Origin: Tipula vernalis | Taxonomy: Eukaryota > Arthropoda > Insecta > Diptera > Tipulidae | Assembly (NCBI GenBank): GCA_958295665.1 | Contig: OY282559.1 | Location: forward strand, 245,826,764 to 245,890,763 | Length of the DNA: 64,000 bases | Reading direction: 5' to 3' | Part shown: positions 23,096 through 35,300 of the stretch, piece by piece | Layout of the letters: every line of letters begins with the position of its first letter | Numbering within the stretch: the stretch's first letter is position 1 | Notes under the pieces: generated by a model | Database searches by the model: none | The model's input: the letters and a program-made list of their open reading frames with translations, nothing else | What the model was told of the DNA's origin: nothing | Made by a program: the position numbers and the translations under genes

Positions 23096-23620
23096 ATTCC
23101 CCTTATAGGTATTATAATAAATTGGCACTTAGTAGAATAGTATACTGAGTAAAGCTTTGATGGCGCGCCGCTTAATAAATAAATACAAATTTACAATGAA
23201 ATTGTACAATATTTTTCATTGAAAATATATTTGTTTGATACATACATTTTGTTAATTATTTATTTCGCATGGAAAATTTTATTTGAGACAATTTAAACGG
23301 GCATACAAGAAAAAAACTTTGGCGACAGCATTGAAAATAATAAATTGGCATCACAAATAATATTTTGGAACAACATAACGAGAAAACAAACAAATATTTT
23401 TGAAGGATATAATTAAATACTGTGACGACAAACATTGGCATCAAAATTAATAAATTGGCAACAAATATAATATTTTGGAACAAAACAATGAAAATAGAAA
23501 CAAATAATTTTCACTGAAGAAGGTACATTTTTCCATATCTATTGTGTTATATTATAAAAAATTATGACTAGCAATAAAGCGGCGCACAAATAATTAATAT
23601 TTCAGACACAAAAAATTAAT
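23096..23620. other. AT-rich spacer without recognised genes
   Basis: Contains a loose direct repetition of TAATATTTTGGAACAA (about 23,359 and 23,469) but no gene. Confidence 0.45.
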
Positions 23621-23628
23621 AAAGCGGC

Positions 23629-23706
23629 TCTTACTTATTTAATGAAACCTAACTTAGTCAATGTAGTTTCTTATGTATTAAGTTAGGTTCCACCAAATAA
23701 GTAAGT
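23629..23706. repeat. Inverted-repeat hairpin of the TTAGGC family
   Basis: Arms CTTACTTATTTAATGAAACC and its inverted counterpart (GGTTCCACCAAATAAGTAAG) enclose a short loop. The arms share AAATAAGTAAG and AACCTAACTTA with the adjacent 111-bp element, so they belong to one family. Confidence 0.6.
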
Positions 23707-23721
23707 AATTGGAAAACTGCC

Positions 23722-23832
23722 TTAGGCCCTTTCCGAAAGTTATACTTATTTGTGAAACCTAACTTACTACATAGGAAATTACATTGAATAAGTAGGTTCC
23801 ATAAATAAGTATAACTTTCGGAAAGAGCCTAA
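23722..23832. mobile_element. 111-bp MITE with ~45-bp TIRs
   Basis: Starts TTAGGCCCTTTCCGAAAGTT and ends with the near-perfect inverse (AACTTTCGGAAAGAGCCTAA). Almost the whole element is arms. TTAGGC/GCCTAA termini are shared with the 1.3-kb element at 24,201. Confidence 0.75.
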
Positions 23833-24776
23833 GTACATTTCATACCAGGCGCCTCGGCTTTGAGCTTCAAAAATAATTTTTTTTATTTCATTTTTGAATT
23901 ATGTTAAATTATGTTAATTAGTTTTATTTGATTGAGAACGTTTAATTTTATAGAAATAAATTCAATTTGTTGAAAAATAATTTATTTTTAAGTGATAATT
24001 TAAAAAAAATCAAAGTATATTGCAATGAAGTTATCTATAAAGCCAAGGCAATGCGTTCCACACTCGACTGTAACATTTTAAAGTAGTACAAATAATATTT
24101 TTGGCAAACTTATTTTATACTTATCAAAAAATCTAGCTCAAATGTACGTTACAAATTTTGAATATCTCAGTTCCTGGAATAAGTATCATGTAAAAAAGAC
24201 TTAGGCTGTTTTCGAAACCGATACTTATTTCATACTTATTTACTTATTCGACGCCATCTTAAATAAGTAAGTAAAATCATTCAAATTGGTGTGAACCGCA
24301 GCGGAAAAATAATTAAATAACAAAAAAGTACATACTTGTACGTATAATGTAAACGTGGTATTAGGCTGTTTTCGAAACCGATAATTATTTACTTATTCGA
24401 CGACATCTTAAATAAGTAAATAAAATCATTCGAAATGAGTTCACTTAAAAAGATTTTATATAATAAAACACAATATTTCGGTTTTGTCACTTTCTTTAAC
24501 GTGATATTTATTTTATTTGTAAATGAAATTACGATCGTTTCGGATGTCACTCCTTTATCAAATTTCTAACCAACATTAACTAAAATTATGCTAAAAAACT
24601 GCTTTTATACCCTATTTTTATGTTTTGTGTGCCTACGTGCCTTTTTGAATGTTCTTTCCCCCTTATTTTGTTTTTCTTCTTAAATGGGTGGTACCGCCCT
24701 TCTTTTTAGTATATACCTGGTGTGTGCTTAGATGTTAAAACTAGTTAGAAAAATATTCATAGACAAAATGACAAGC

Positions 24777-24828
24777 AATTTAGATTTTTTTGTAAGAACT
24801 ATACCTTTCTTACAAAAAAATCTAAATT
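24777..24828. repeat. Perfect stem-loop, 22-bp arms
   Basis: Arms 24,777-24,798 and 24,807-24,828 are exact reverse complements around the 8-base loop CTATACCT. It lies inside the 1.3-kb TIR element. Confidence 0.85.
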
Positions 24829-25362
24829 TTTTTTCTAAAGTAACGTGATACCGAAAAATTTAAAATTTGCTTTTGACGAACACTGAAGTAAAAAATGAAT
24901 TCTTTCAGATAATTGATTATTTAGAGATCACCAAAATTCATTACTCTCAATGTTTTATCAAGCATTAGTTTTATAAGGGTATTACGTGGCGAATAGCAGT
25001 ATCCTTTACTTAAAAAATTAGAGAACAAATTAATTTTTGTTGTTGCTGGTGTTGAAGTGGATTTGATAATTAGCTCTCATACATATGGATCTCTTTTCAC
25101 ACGTATTGAAGCTTGCTAATTTGACTGAAGCGCAACTTGTTTCATTTCGAATGTTACAAATTGGTTGTCAAAAAAGTATTTGTTAAAAATCCATTACACA
25201 TTAAAATATGAATTTAATTAAACAAAAATAAATAATTTTCGATAATCTTATCAAATTCAACTAAAAAACTATTAATTAAGATATTAATCAAAATTCCAAA
25301 AACATCTATTCAGTTTTGAGATTAATATCTGTCATTCTTTTCCCCCGGTAATTCAGCACCGC

Positions 25363-25406
25363 AGTGGATTATATAATACCAAGTTAAAGGTATTTTATAA
25401 TCCACT
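25363..25406. repeat. Stem-loop, 18-bp arms with one mismatch
   Basis: AGTGGATTATATAATACC pairs with GGTATTTTATAATCCACT around 8 bases. It lies near the right end of the 1.3-kb element. Confidence 0.7.
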
Positions 25407-25507
25407 TCGTCATTAGATTTGCACATTTCACACGACCATTTTTCGGATTATGATGAAATATATTCGGATTATATATGAAATAAGTATCGGTTTCGGAAAC
25501 AGCCTAA

Positions 25508-26145
25508 GGCCATTTTCCAATTACTTACTTACTTGTTGATGAAAATCGCCAATAAACAACAAAGAACAAACATAATTTTATATGGTAAACGAGCCGCTTT
25601 GTTCAAAGGGTAATAAACAACTAAACTCAAGAATCAAAGGCCGATTTACTTTGGTCAATGGAACAGTTAATGGTATAAAAATAAAAATGCAAATTATGCT
25701 CAAAATAAAACCGAAAAAAATTTTCTTTTACTTTTATCAATGGACATTAAAAATTAAATAAAAAAAAAAAAAAAAAATTCAAAATTACTTCTAGAATAAT
25801 TCTATACCAAAACAAAGTTGGTTTGAAACTATTCATTCCGGAATGAAAATACACGGCATTGTTGTTGTAAAATTTCCAAAGTAAGGCTACAAGTATGACA
25901 ATTTCACAGCTAAAGACTTTTAAATGAATGTTTAATGTAATCAACTTTAAAGAATAAAATTAATTGGATGCTAATCATTTGCCGAACAATGATATTTTCA
26001 CTGTAAAAAGAAAATGAAAGTAGGAATTACTCCACTCTAACAAATAAAGCAAACCTAAAATTTCGTAGCACATTTAGAAAGGTTTCATTTCAGTAACAAA
26101 TTGAAGAAAGGGATTCGAAAATTTAAAATACTCAATTTGATATAA
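25508..26145. other. Right flank of the TIR cluster; AT-rich spacer
   Basis: At 25,504-25,530 CCTAAGGCCATTTTCCAATT continues as the inverse of 23,700-23,730, so an outer member of the same family probably ends near 25,535. The rest shows no gene. Confidence 0.45.
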
Positions 26146-26149
26146 CGCA

Positions 26150-27296
26150 AAACGAGGTCGTATGTGGGCCATGTGGTGACCAAAATTTAGCAGCTCCGCA
26201 TGCACGAAAGAAAATGTGTACACCAAAAGATTTCCGAAAGAATTTACGAATGAGACGGCAAAATACGTATCAGGTTATCCTGTTTGTCATAGACATTGAG
26301 GACCTCAAGTGCAAATTGGAACAACAATTGTTGATAATCGTTGGATTGTTTCTTACAGCAAGTATTTCATCAAGCGTTATAATTGGCACATCAATGTCGA
26401 ATCATGTCAAACATATATTATAAAGGATACGATTGTGCAGCGGTTCAAATAAATTCATCTGATGGAACGCTAGTATACGATGAAATACAGTAGAAATCGG
26501 ATAACACGAAATTGAAGGGAACTACAAAATATTTCGTGTTTTCAGAATTTCGTGTTAAGCAAAAATAATATGAATAAGAAAAGCTTGTGTTATCTGATAT
26601 TTTGTGTTATTCGTTTTCGTGTTAACTGAATTCCACTGTAAAATAATTCGTTGATGCCAGATACGTTTGTGCACTGGAGGCAATATGGCGTTTACTTGAA
26701 ATTCTTGTTGTACATCTTTCCGACGAACAAATCGTATACTTTGAGGACGAAAATGAGGACGCAGATGTAAATAGAGCTAAAAATCGTTTGACACAGAACA
26801 CAGTTGATTGCTTGGTTTCAATTAAATGCAAGTGATGTTAAGGCACCAACTATTTTATATACTGAAATACGACCTGAACAATATACAAACATTTGGTATG
26901 GGTTGGAAACCATGAAAAAGAGGAGGTGGCAAAACTATTACAAGAATGTATGCAGAAAGCAAGAAGGACCAAGAACGATTTTATTTGAGATTGTTGCTAC
27001 AACATATTAGAGGTGCAACCAGTTTTGATTTTCTCAAAACAGTTAATGGTATAACGTATGATATATTTAAGGAAGTTGCAATTCAATTAAATTTACTAAC
27101 AAATGATATGGAATGGGAAAGGTGCTTAGAAGCAGCATTAACAGTTAGTGCACCATACCATATACGAGAAATATTTGCACTTATTTGTGTCTTTAATCTT
27201 CCAAAAAATATATTGGAATTGAATGAAAAGTTTGAAGAGTACTTGATAGAAAATTATGCATGTGCAGAAAAGGAAATGTTTTCAATCTATTGAATC
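26150..27296 (+). pseudogene. Helitron helicase-like N-terminal domain, broken
   Basis: Begins at GPCGDQNLAAP (26,168) and shifts frame at about 26,200 and 26,273. It continues after the pogo-like MITE with NSLMPDTFVHW-type overlapping frames, the best being ARYVCALEAIWRL. A later frame, WFQLNASDVKAPTILYTEIR, leads to a frame open from 26,946 to 27,293 (RGATSFDFLKTVNG; LEAALTVSAPYHIREIFALI). In intact elements this protein joins Rep nicking and helicase activities. The Rep HUH motif was not found here. Confidence 0.75.
26488..26638. mobile_element. pogo/Tigger-like MITE, 151 bp, TA target site
   Basis: The left end CAGTAGAAATCGGATAACAC and the right end (GTGTTAACTGAATTCCACTG) are inverted copies of about 23 bases with mismatches. 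TA lies on both sides (26,486-26,487 and 26,639-26,640). Ends in CAGTRGAA with a TA duplication are characteristic of pogo-type Tc1/mariner elements. Removing it joins Helitron sequence (YDEI to DARYVCALEA), which supports the insertion. Confidence 0.8.
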
Positions 27297-27406
27297 TGTA
27301 TTGCGTATGCATGGTATGAAACGTGTTAATTTTGGTTTACCAGATCCAGGTCCTATTTTGAACTGCGAACATTTATTTGATCAAAATAAAGAATAAGAAT
27401 AAGCTG

Positions 27407-27750
27407 TAGAGATGTGCGGGTAGTAACTATTCGTTATTTAATACTCGTTACTTTTAACTACCCGAAGTAACGATTCCTTCGGTTAAAAAAAAGTCGTTAC
27501 TTTATACCTACTAAAATGAAAACAAAAAACAAAACAAAAAATGGTTCGCTTCATTGAGTTGAATCCAACGTATATAATCTAGTTCTGTCTTTTTTTCTCC
27601 TTACGTTTGTGTTTTTACATACAAACAATGAAAAAACATTTTTTTGTTTATAGTAGTGATTACTTTGTAACGAATAAAAAGTAACGAGTATTACGTCAAA
27701 AGTAACGAGTAGCCGTGATTACCTAAAAGTAACGAAACTGCACATCTCTA
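27407..27750. mobile_element. hAT-type MITE, 344 bp
   Basis: Begins TAGAGATGTGC and ends GCACATCTCTA, an exact 11-bp inverted pair. The 8-base flanks ATAAGCTG and TTAAGCTG agree at 7 of 8 positions, as for hAT insertions. Inside, GTAACGA/TCGTTAC words occur many times in both orientations. The flanking Helitron frame reads on from FDQNKE to AEQLNERQ when the element is skipped. Confidence 0.85.
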
Positions 27751-28918
27751 TTAAGCTGAGCAACTCAACGAAAGACAAGTGAAAGACAATTTTCGATAAA
27801 ACTATTACAGCCGTTGATGGTTAGTATTTGCAACAACTGGCATTGTTCCAGACTTATTGAAAGGTGGAAGAACCGCTCATAGTGATTTTAAAATACCATT
27901 GTAACTGAAACGTATGTTTCTTCAATGAAAATTTTATCAATTGACAGTCAAACATTGAAAAATGCAGATATTATAATCATTGATAAAGCATCAATGCTTT
28001 CATCAACTTCGTTCAGAGTCATTGATTGTTTATTGAAAGAAATTCAAAATGATATAAGACCATTTGGTGGTAAATTATTTATGTTAGCAGGTGACTTCAG
28101 ACGGAAATCAAACGTAGTTCCGAAAGGATCAGTTGCAGATATGCGTCATGTTAGGAAAAATGTTTGGTCAGAAATGTGAGATCAGTAGGTCAAAATGAAT
28201 TTAATGATTAGCTTCTACGATTAGGTGTTGGTGTATCATCAGTGCAATATTTGATGATAATATTACAATTTCAACAAAATAACAAATCGTTGAACTAACA
28301 AAAAAAAATTATTTTGTCACCAAAATATGTCTGAACTTAATTTTAAAATACTTGATCATATGAATGGCCAAGCAATAGTTTACAAAAGCATCTGTACGAT
28401 AGCATTTCGGATTAAATTCCTTAATGCACAATGACCATCGGGAATGCCTCCGCATTCACTCAAATTGAAAAAAGGTCCATTTATTATGCTTATGCGCAAT
28501 TTGAATCCAAAAAGAAGCTTACTTAATGGTGCCCAACTAATTGTTAAAGAGCAATTAACAAATGTTATCATGACTGAAATTTTAACTAGTCGTAATAAAG
28601 GTGAAGAAGCCTGTAACGAATTGATTTAGAGCCAAGTGACTCAATTTTACCATTCAAAATGAAAAGAGGACAATTTCCAGTAATGCTGGCATTTGCTATG
28701 TCAATAAACAAGCTACAAGGTCAGTGATATGGCAATGTTGGAATTTATTTGCCGATCCAGTTTTTGCACATTGCCAGTTGTACGTCGCGTTGGCAAGAGT
28801 AAAAAATAAGAACAACTTAAAAATTTTAATAAAAAATTTCTCAATATACATAGGTGCTTTTTTTAAAAATACAAAATATTTCACAAGAAATGTAATTATG
28901 AAAGAACTTTTAAAATAA
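27751..28918 (+). pseudogene. Helitron PIF1-like helicase domain, broken
   Basis: Visible motifs: EQLNERQ at the start; ATTGIVPDLLKGGRTAHSDF (about 27,834-27,893); the Walker B region IIIIDKASMLSSTSF, where DEAS is now DKAS; LFMLAGDFR (motif III); PHSLKLKKGPFIMLMRNLNP with LLNGAQLIV (28,447-28,540); [17 protein letters not shown] (28,674 onward); and QLYVALARV (motif VI). The Walker A segment is deleted between about 27,820 and 27,834. PIF1 helicase unwinds DNA for rolling-circle transposition; this copy cannot. Confidence 0.85.
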
Positions 28919-28919
28919 A

Positions 28920-31656
28920 ATATTACATGTGCACATCAATAAATTGAAGCTTATCATATTTTTCATAATAATAAATTTTCAATTTAAAAATGTACATTTT
29001 GAAAATGCAGGCTTAAAGCTTTTCATATTATTATAAGGTTTATAAAAAATATATTTAAATGTATATGTTGATTAAATATTTTTTTTTTGATGCTTTACAA
29101 AATTTATTGGTTTCCATTCCGTAATTTTTGTTGGATTTTAACTAGCTTACTAGCTTACTTTTCATACATACAGCTTACGAAAAATTTCCGCCATTTTACA
29201 CGGATTATTACTAGTTTTCCAATAATTTCTTTGTACGGTTTTGTTTTATGTATGAATCCAAATCAATTTGTAAAATAAGTTACAAAAAAATTATTTCGTT
29301 TTATTACTTGCGTGAAAATTTAAGTCAGAAGCTCAACTTTTTGCTAACAAAAGTCTGGTATTAAAATCATTGACAGTACGACTAATAATGATACAACAAA
29401 ACAAAACACTTTTGATGTTATGAATCTTCAATATCTAAGTAGTTGCGAATTTGCATTTTTAATATACATATTACGAATTCCATATTACAAATTTACTACT
29501 CACCATATTCAAAATGGAAACCCGGAAAATCCTCCAAATGGCGGCCAAACAAAACAAAACCGATATTTTTATGTTTGAATACCTTTTTTTTTATTTTCCA
29601 AAAAAAAAAAAAAAGAAAATTCAATTATAAATTTTATAATTTATTTTGCTTCCAAATTTTTTACTTTTTTTTTATTTTAATTTTTTTTAATTTTTTTTTT
29701 TTGTGTTTTTTTTTTTATTATTAATTTTTAATAATAATTTTTTTTTTTCACATAATAAAATTTATTACAAATTTTTTGTTATTAGTTTAATATTTTTTTA
29801 AATATATATTAACTATTTTGCAATTTTTTTTTGTTGTTTTTTTGTTTTATTGTAATTTTTGACTTATATTTTAAATAATATTATTTTTTATTTATATTTA
29901 TATATATGTTGATGTTGTTTTTGTATATATAAATTTAATAATCAAAATAAAAATTATATTATATGGAATGTTACTTAAATTTAAAAAAAAAAAATAAAAA
30001 ATTACTGGCATTTGAAAAATATGATTTTAAAGATTTAGTATTGTGTGTGTTTTTTGGCAAGATATTATTTTTTTTTTGTTGGTTTTATTAATTAATTAAA
30101 TTAAAATACATAATTTGGAGAGAAATGATTTAGAAACAGAAAAGTATTTGTTAGTTTCAATTTTTCTTTCGAATAAATAAAGAAGAAGAAAGTAACGTAA
30201 AGAGAGTGACAATTATTAAATAATATAATTAATTAAAGAGTTTTGTTAATTCGTCAAAATTATATTTAAATTAAAATTCAACAAAATTTTTAATTTCGTT
30301 TATTAAATATAAGTGAGAATTTAATAAAAAATCTATAATAAGGGTATTAGTAAATAAACAAAAAAGAAAAGAAAAAAATACCGGAAGACCTATTTTAATT
30401 TAACTAATTAATAATAATAATTGTAGAGTTTTACTGAAAATGATTTTTTTTTTGATTTTCAAATGTCAATATTATAATATTTATATATAAATGTATAATT
30501 TAAATTATTTATTTACAAAAAAATTTAATTAAATCAAAATACATGAGCTTAAATTGTTAAATTCTATTAATACTATTTTAAATTAAATTATGTATAATAA
30601 TATAAATTTATGTGTATATATAAAAATATGAGATTTCTCTAAAATTTCTATTCGATTTTTCCTTAATTTAATTAAATATATATAATCTAAATTAAATAAA
30701 TAAAAAAAAATAAATTATATACGTTAAAAATAAAAAAAAATATTTGAGATTACTTGTATATTTCGCCCAAATTACATAATATTCGATCGTTAATTTAATT
30801 ATTATTATTTGTTTGAGATACTGTGGATATTAAACTTGATTTTGAATTTAATTAAAAACTTCTCAAATATTTTTTTCCCATTAATTTATTTAATTAATTA
30901 AAGAAAAATCTTGAGAAATTTTTAGAGAAATCAAAAAAAAAAATAAATAAATAATTATTGTTGTGTTGAATTAATAATATAATATATAAATTTAAATTAT
31001 TAATAAAAATTATTAATTTTTTTTTTTTTGTTTGTTTTTTGCATTGCAGTTACATGTAATAATGCTTATGTTCGTATTATTTGTATATGTATATTTAAAG
31101 TAATAGTAATATAAATTTTAATTTTAATTAATTAATAGTATTGTTTCTACAAATTGTCGTGTAATATTTTTTTTAGTACAAAATTATTATAAAATAAAAA
31201 TTTAAAATATAGACAAAAAAAAACATTAATTTAATTTATAAATAATTTAATACAAATACAAAAAAAAAATTATATACAAAAATAAAAATAATACTAGTAA
31301 TAATAATCATAATAAATAATAATAGAATGGCACACAATAATAATAATTTTATAATTTAATTGATTAAATTTAATTAAGCGTAATTAAGCAAACATTTTGT
31401 TTTTTTTTGTTTAAATTATTTATAGTTTTAGAGAGAATTATATAACGTTTTTGTTTTTCAAATATTACTTTTTTAGGTTAGGAACGATTATTAATTAATT
31501 AATTAATTAATTAAAGCATATATAAATATTAAATAATTTTTTTTTGTCATTACAGATGGCACTTTTTATTATATATTTTTTTGTATGCACGAATGTGTGT
31601 TTGTATTTTTAATTAAGGCATCTAAAAGCTCTATACATTTTCAATTAATTAATTAA
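28920..31656. other. Extremely AT-rich tract downstream of the FGF gene
   Basis: From about 29,560 to 31,560 the sequence is almost only A and T, with many A and T homopolymers and TTAA runs (31,488-31,514). On the minus strand it follows the FGF stop codon. A minus-strand AATAAA lies at 31,570-31,565, about 87 bases past the stop, but such hexamers are frequent here. It probably holds the FGF 3' UTR and intergenic DNA; no ORF has protein-like composition. Confidence 0.55.
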
Positions 31657-32373
31657 TTATTTTTTAAAATTTTCAAATATTTGTGCAATTTTGTCTTCGT
31701 TATTAAGCTGCTGATGATGATTTCTATGATGTGAATGTCGTACCGGTCGTGCTAATTTTCGCTGCTGTTTGAGCGACATTTTTTGATTAGGGAAACTATT
31801 ATGCCGCCGATTTGGTTCGACCGGTTCGTAAATTTGCAACTGTTTTAGGTTACTAATAGAATTATTATTATTATTATTATTACTACTACTACTACTACTA
31901 TTATTGCTGTTAAACTTCTCATAATTATTAATATTCCGCCGTTTTCCTTTACCACCGCGTTTACCCTTTTTATTTTTACCATTTTCCATGTTTGGACTTG
32001 GTTGAGATTTTTTATTTAGTTTTTTGCCATTCTTATTACTATTATTATTATTATTACTTATACTTTTTTTATTATCATTACTATTCCTATTATAATTACT
32101 ATTACTTCGACCTGTAATACTAGAGCTATCACTTAAACCACCATTTTTACCAATCTCCATTGCACCTTTGAAACATCCTTCATCCCGCTGCTTCGAACAT
32201 TTAAAAAACATAAAACAATTTAGACGGTTTTGTTTAAAAATACGTAATTGGTTGCCAATTTTGTTAAAACCAATTGCACGTGTTTTATTGATTACTGAAA
32301 CGTACGTAGAGTAACCGCCTTCCGCTTGTTCGTAAAATTGACATCGGTGACGACCATTTTCGGGAATTCGTTC
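31657..32373 (-). CDS. FGF exon 5: C-terminal half of core and low-complexity tail
   Basis: The acceptor is a T-run followed by CTTATAG at 32,380-32,374. The frame enters in phase 0 with ERIPENGRHRCQFYEQAEGG and continues YSTYVSVINKTRAIGFNK, the usual FGF strands beta 8-11. Two cysteines (NCFMFFKCSK) close the core near residue 155. The following 180 residues have runs of Asn and Ser, a basic stretch (KNKKGKRGGKGKRR) that may bind heparan sulfate, and end in FENFKK before TAA (31,659-31,657). The poly-Asn/Ser runs are repeat-prone (AAT/AGT codons), so length may vary between alleles. Confidence 0.9.
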   Translation of the reverse strand, partial: ERIPENGRHRCQFYEQAEGGYSTYVSVINKTRAIGFNKIGNQLRIFKQNRLNCFMFFKCSKQRDEGCFKGAMEIGKNGGLSDSSSITGRSNSNYNRNSNDNKKSISNNNNNSNKNGKKLNKKSQPSPNMENGKNKKGKRGGKGKRRNINNYEKFNSNNSSSSSSNNNNNNNSISNLKQLQIYEPVEPNRRHNSFPNQKMSLKQQRKLARPVRHSHHRNHHQQLNNEDKIAQIFENFKK

Positions 32374-35300
32374 CTATAAGAAAAAAAAAACAAATCCAAA
32401 ATTGTTATCAATTTGTATACATAATTTATTGTTATTATGTTTCGGATCCCGCGCGTTCTCTTTATCTAGAAACGACAACAAAAAACAAAAAATTGTGTAA
32501 TTTATAGACCTTTTGATGATAGTAGAAGTTAATTAAAAATTAATACACAAAATGAAATCTTCATAGCTATAACCGGTGTTTAAAAAAAAAAACATAAAAA
32601 TAAAAAAATTGTGAAATCGATCGAACGCTATTGATCGTAAAACGATTAGTTTCATTATGAAACTCATTTCGAGGTTATGTTAATATTACACAAAACAAAT
32701 CTATTAAGAAATGGCCAAACAATTATTGGTAAAAACTGTTTAGGATACATACATTTTCTGTTAAAAGTGAAAAAAAATACCACGACTTAATAATATTACA
32801 TAAATCACACACGCACATACGAAATGGAGCCAAACTCCTGCTGATCTATCTTGTAATTTATTAACGATTGTTCGTCCTTTTGTTTGTTATTCGTATCCAC
32901 AGACTGTGCGAACCAACAACAATCACAAAATGAATTATTACGATCGTACAACAGAAAGGTGCGATCTTTAATTTATTATTGCGGAATCCTTAATTTAAGG
33001 ATTCATTGTTGTTTATTTATAAATGGTGTGCTGATAATATAAAATTGGTCAACTCGTAAATTTTAAAAAAAATAAATAATCGGAACAAACCAATGGTATA
33101 CTGTAGGGTCTAGGTTTTAGGTTAACATTTCAAAGTTCAAGAAAAATTCGTGAAGGAAAACTATTTTCACAAATCATAAAATACGTATTTCGTAAATAAA
33201 TTTGTTTGATTTTTGCGATCGTATGAAACACTCAAAAAACGCTTGATGTTCTCATTTTACCTGCAATGATCGATGTATTAAAATAAACTTTTCTAATTTG
33301 AAATTACAAAGTTACGATCGAACTAACAAGGGATCATGCTTGATATCCTGTTGTAAAAATAAAATTGATTCACTTATTTTGTTTAAACAATGGTCAAAAT
33401 CAAAAATTTTGTGGTAATTTAAAAAATTACCACAAAAATTGGTGTCGAAAAAAAACTATTAGACTGGTTTCTAAAGTTTTTAATATTCGAAAACTTGTGA
33501 AATTTTTTTATCTAAAAAATTATGGAATTTCGATAACTTTTTTCAAAACATTCTTTACTTTATTTTCAAATATGTAGTTTGAAATTTTCAAAAATAGAAA
33601 TTTTTGAAATATTTGAAGTATTTGGAATACATAAGCTTTGTAGACTCTAAGTTTTTAATAAACATGGAACTCTAGGAATTTTAACAATTAAATTCCTAGA
33701 AATTGGCTCATTTATTTTGAATATTTTATATTCACAGAATTTTAATTAATTTTTAAATCTTTAAATTATAATTATAATTTTGAGATTCTGGTGAAATTAA
33801 TGGCAATCTTAAAGAAAATTACAAGGGTAGGGTTAAGGTTTAAAAATTAAAACTGTTTTTAGAATTTTCATAAAAAATTTTTAAAATGGTGAAGTTTTAG
33901 GAAAAGATCGCACTAGACATATTTTGGATAAGATATTTGAAAAATTCTTATCATTCTCCTTCTAATTAAGTTTCGTGTACCTTGCTCCTTTGTACATATG
34001 GAATCGCCCCACAACCACCATACAAAAAATGCGAAAATAATAAAATAAATTTTACAACCCTGCCATATAGATTATAAAACGAAAAATAACTCAATATATT
34101 TACGTCTCCCACGGTTTGCAGCCTTGAAAGGTACTCTATACTGTGTGCGGCTTTTGCAAACAAGTGTACTTAATAAATATATGATTACGACAAGAAATAC
34201 TAAACACAAAAAAAAAAAAATACCACACAGACACACAGACAACTCAATTTAAGCTTTAGCGATAATTTCCAATCTACCAACTGATAATTGAGTTATTTAA
34301 TGTCATTGATTTTTGCATTACAATATGTAATGTTTGTGTAATCACCTGTGTTATGTATATTATGCATATAATGCGCGCGCGAGTCGAGGAGAGCCTCGCG
34401 GGGATTTAAAAAATAAAAAAATATTAAAAAATACAAATTGTTTAATGCATTTTTGTTTTGGTATACGTACACACATAAAACATTTCAATTACCTACCAAC
34501 CATAATTTTATTGAACGTCTTTTTATCGTTATTTTACATTATAAATATATAATATTCAATTATCTCGCGACTTCTTATATATCATGATGATATTTATACG
34601 AAAGACCAATAAAATGTACAAATAAATAAGTTACAAATGAATCAATAAAAGTTGGAAAAAATGTTGTCTTCAAAAGAAATCCGAGCGCGCTCTGGATAAG
34701 AATTTTTTTTTTTTTTTTTTTTGTGTACGGTAGTAGCATGTACATATATGTATGTGATGCATATACAAATTTGTTTATATTATAAACCTTCTAATCAATA
34801 ATAACAACAAAGAACCACTTTAAGAACTCTTATCACCCATTTTTTGTATTTATTTCGCGTTTTTATTTATTTAAAAAATTTTATCAAGATCACACGATCA
34901 AAAAAAAAAAAAAAATATTAGTAATAATTTCTAATAACAATAATAAATATTTAAAATACTTTTATCGTTGGTATTGTGTCGTGTTTAAATATAGATGGCG
35001 CGGACTTTAAAATATTTTTCAAACAAAAAATTAACTTACTAGTCCTACAAGGTTCCAGTTGTTTTCTCTGAAGCACAAATATCGATTTGCTTGTTTGGAG
35101 TATATTATCAACCGCAGGTCCATTTTTACATGTGAGCCGGAGTCCGGTGTTATCGTTAGGTTTTCTGAAAATATAAAAAAAAAATAATATTATTATTTTT
35201 TCAAATCGAGATCAATCAATGAAATTTTCAACGATATATAAAATAAAATGTTCTTATTGTTTAAATTTTATTGAATAAAATATAAAAATATGTTGGCGTC

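Larger units (their letters stand above)
24201..25507. mobile_element. 1.3-kb TIR element, non-coding
   Basis: The left end TTAGGCTGTTTTCGAAACCG and the right end (CGGTTTCGGAAACAGCCTAA) are inverted copies over about 35 bases with one mismatch. The left terminus is duplicated at 24,361 (160 bases further in) with about 85 bases of following sequence. No transposase frame is seen. TTAGGC/GCCTAA termini would fit a Harbinger-like TIR next to a TTA/TAA target, but the flanks do not give a clean duplication. Confidence 0.65.
26150..28918 (+). mobile_element. Helitron relic (Rep-Helicase) with nested MITEs
   Basis: Plus-strand fragments follow the Helitron order: the GPCGDQNLAAP segment, RFPKEFTNETAKYVSGYP, DNRWIVSYSKYFIKRYNWHI, GYDCAAVQI, ARYVCALEAIWRL, then the linker and PIF1-type helicase motifs. 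Frames change many times and stops are frequent, so it is dead. Two small elements sit inside (26,488-26,638 and 27,407-27,750). The terminal TC and CTRR/hairpin of the Helitron were not located. Confidence 0.85.
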
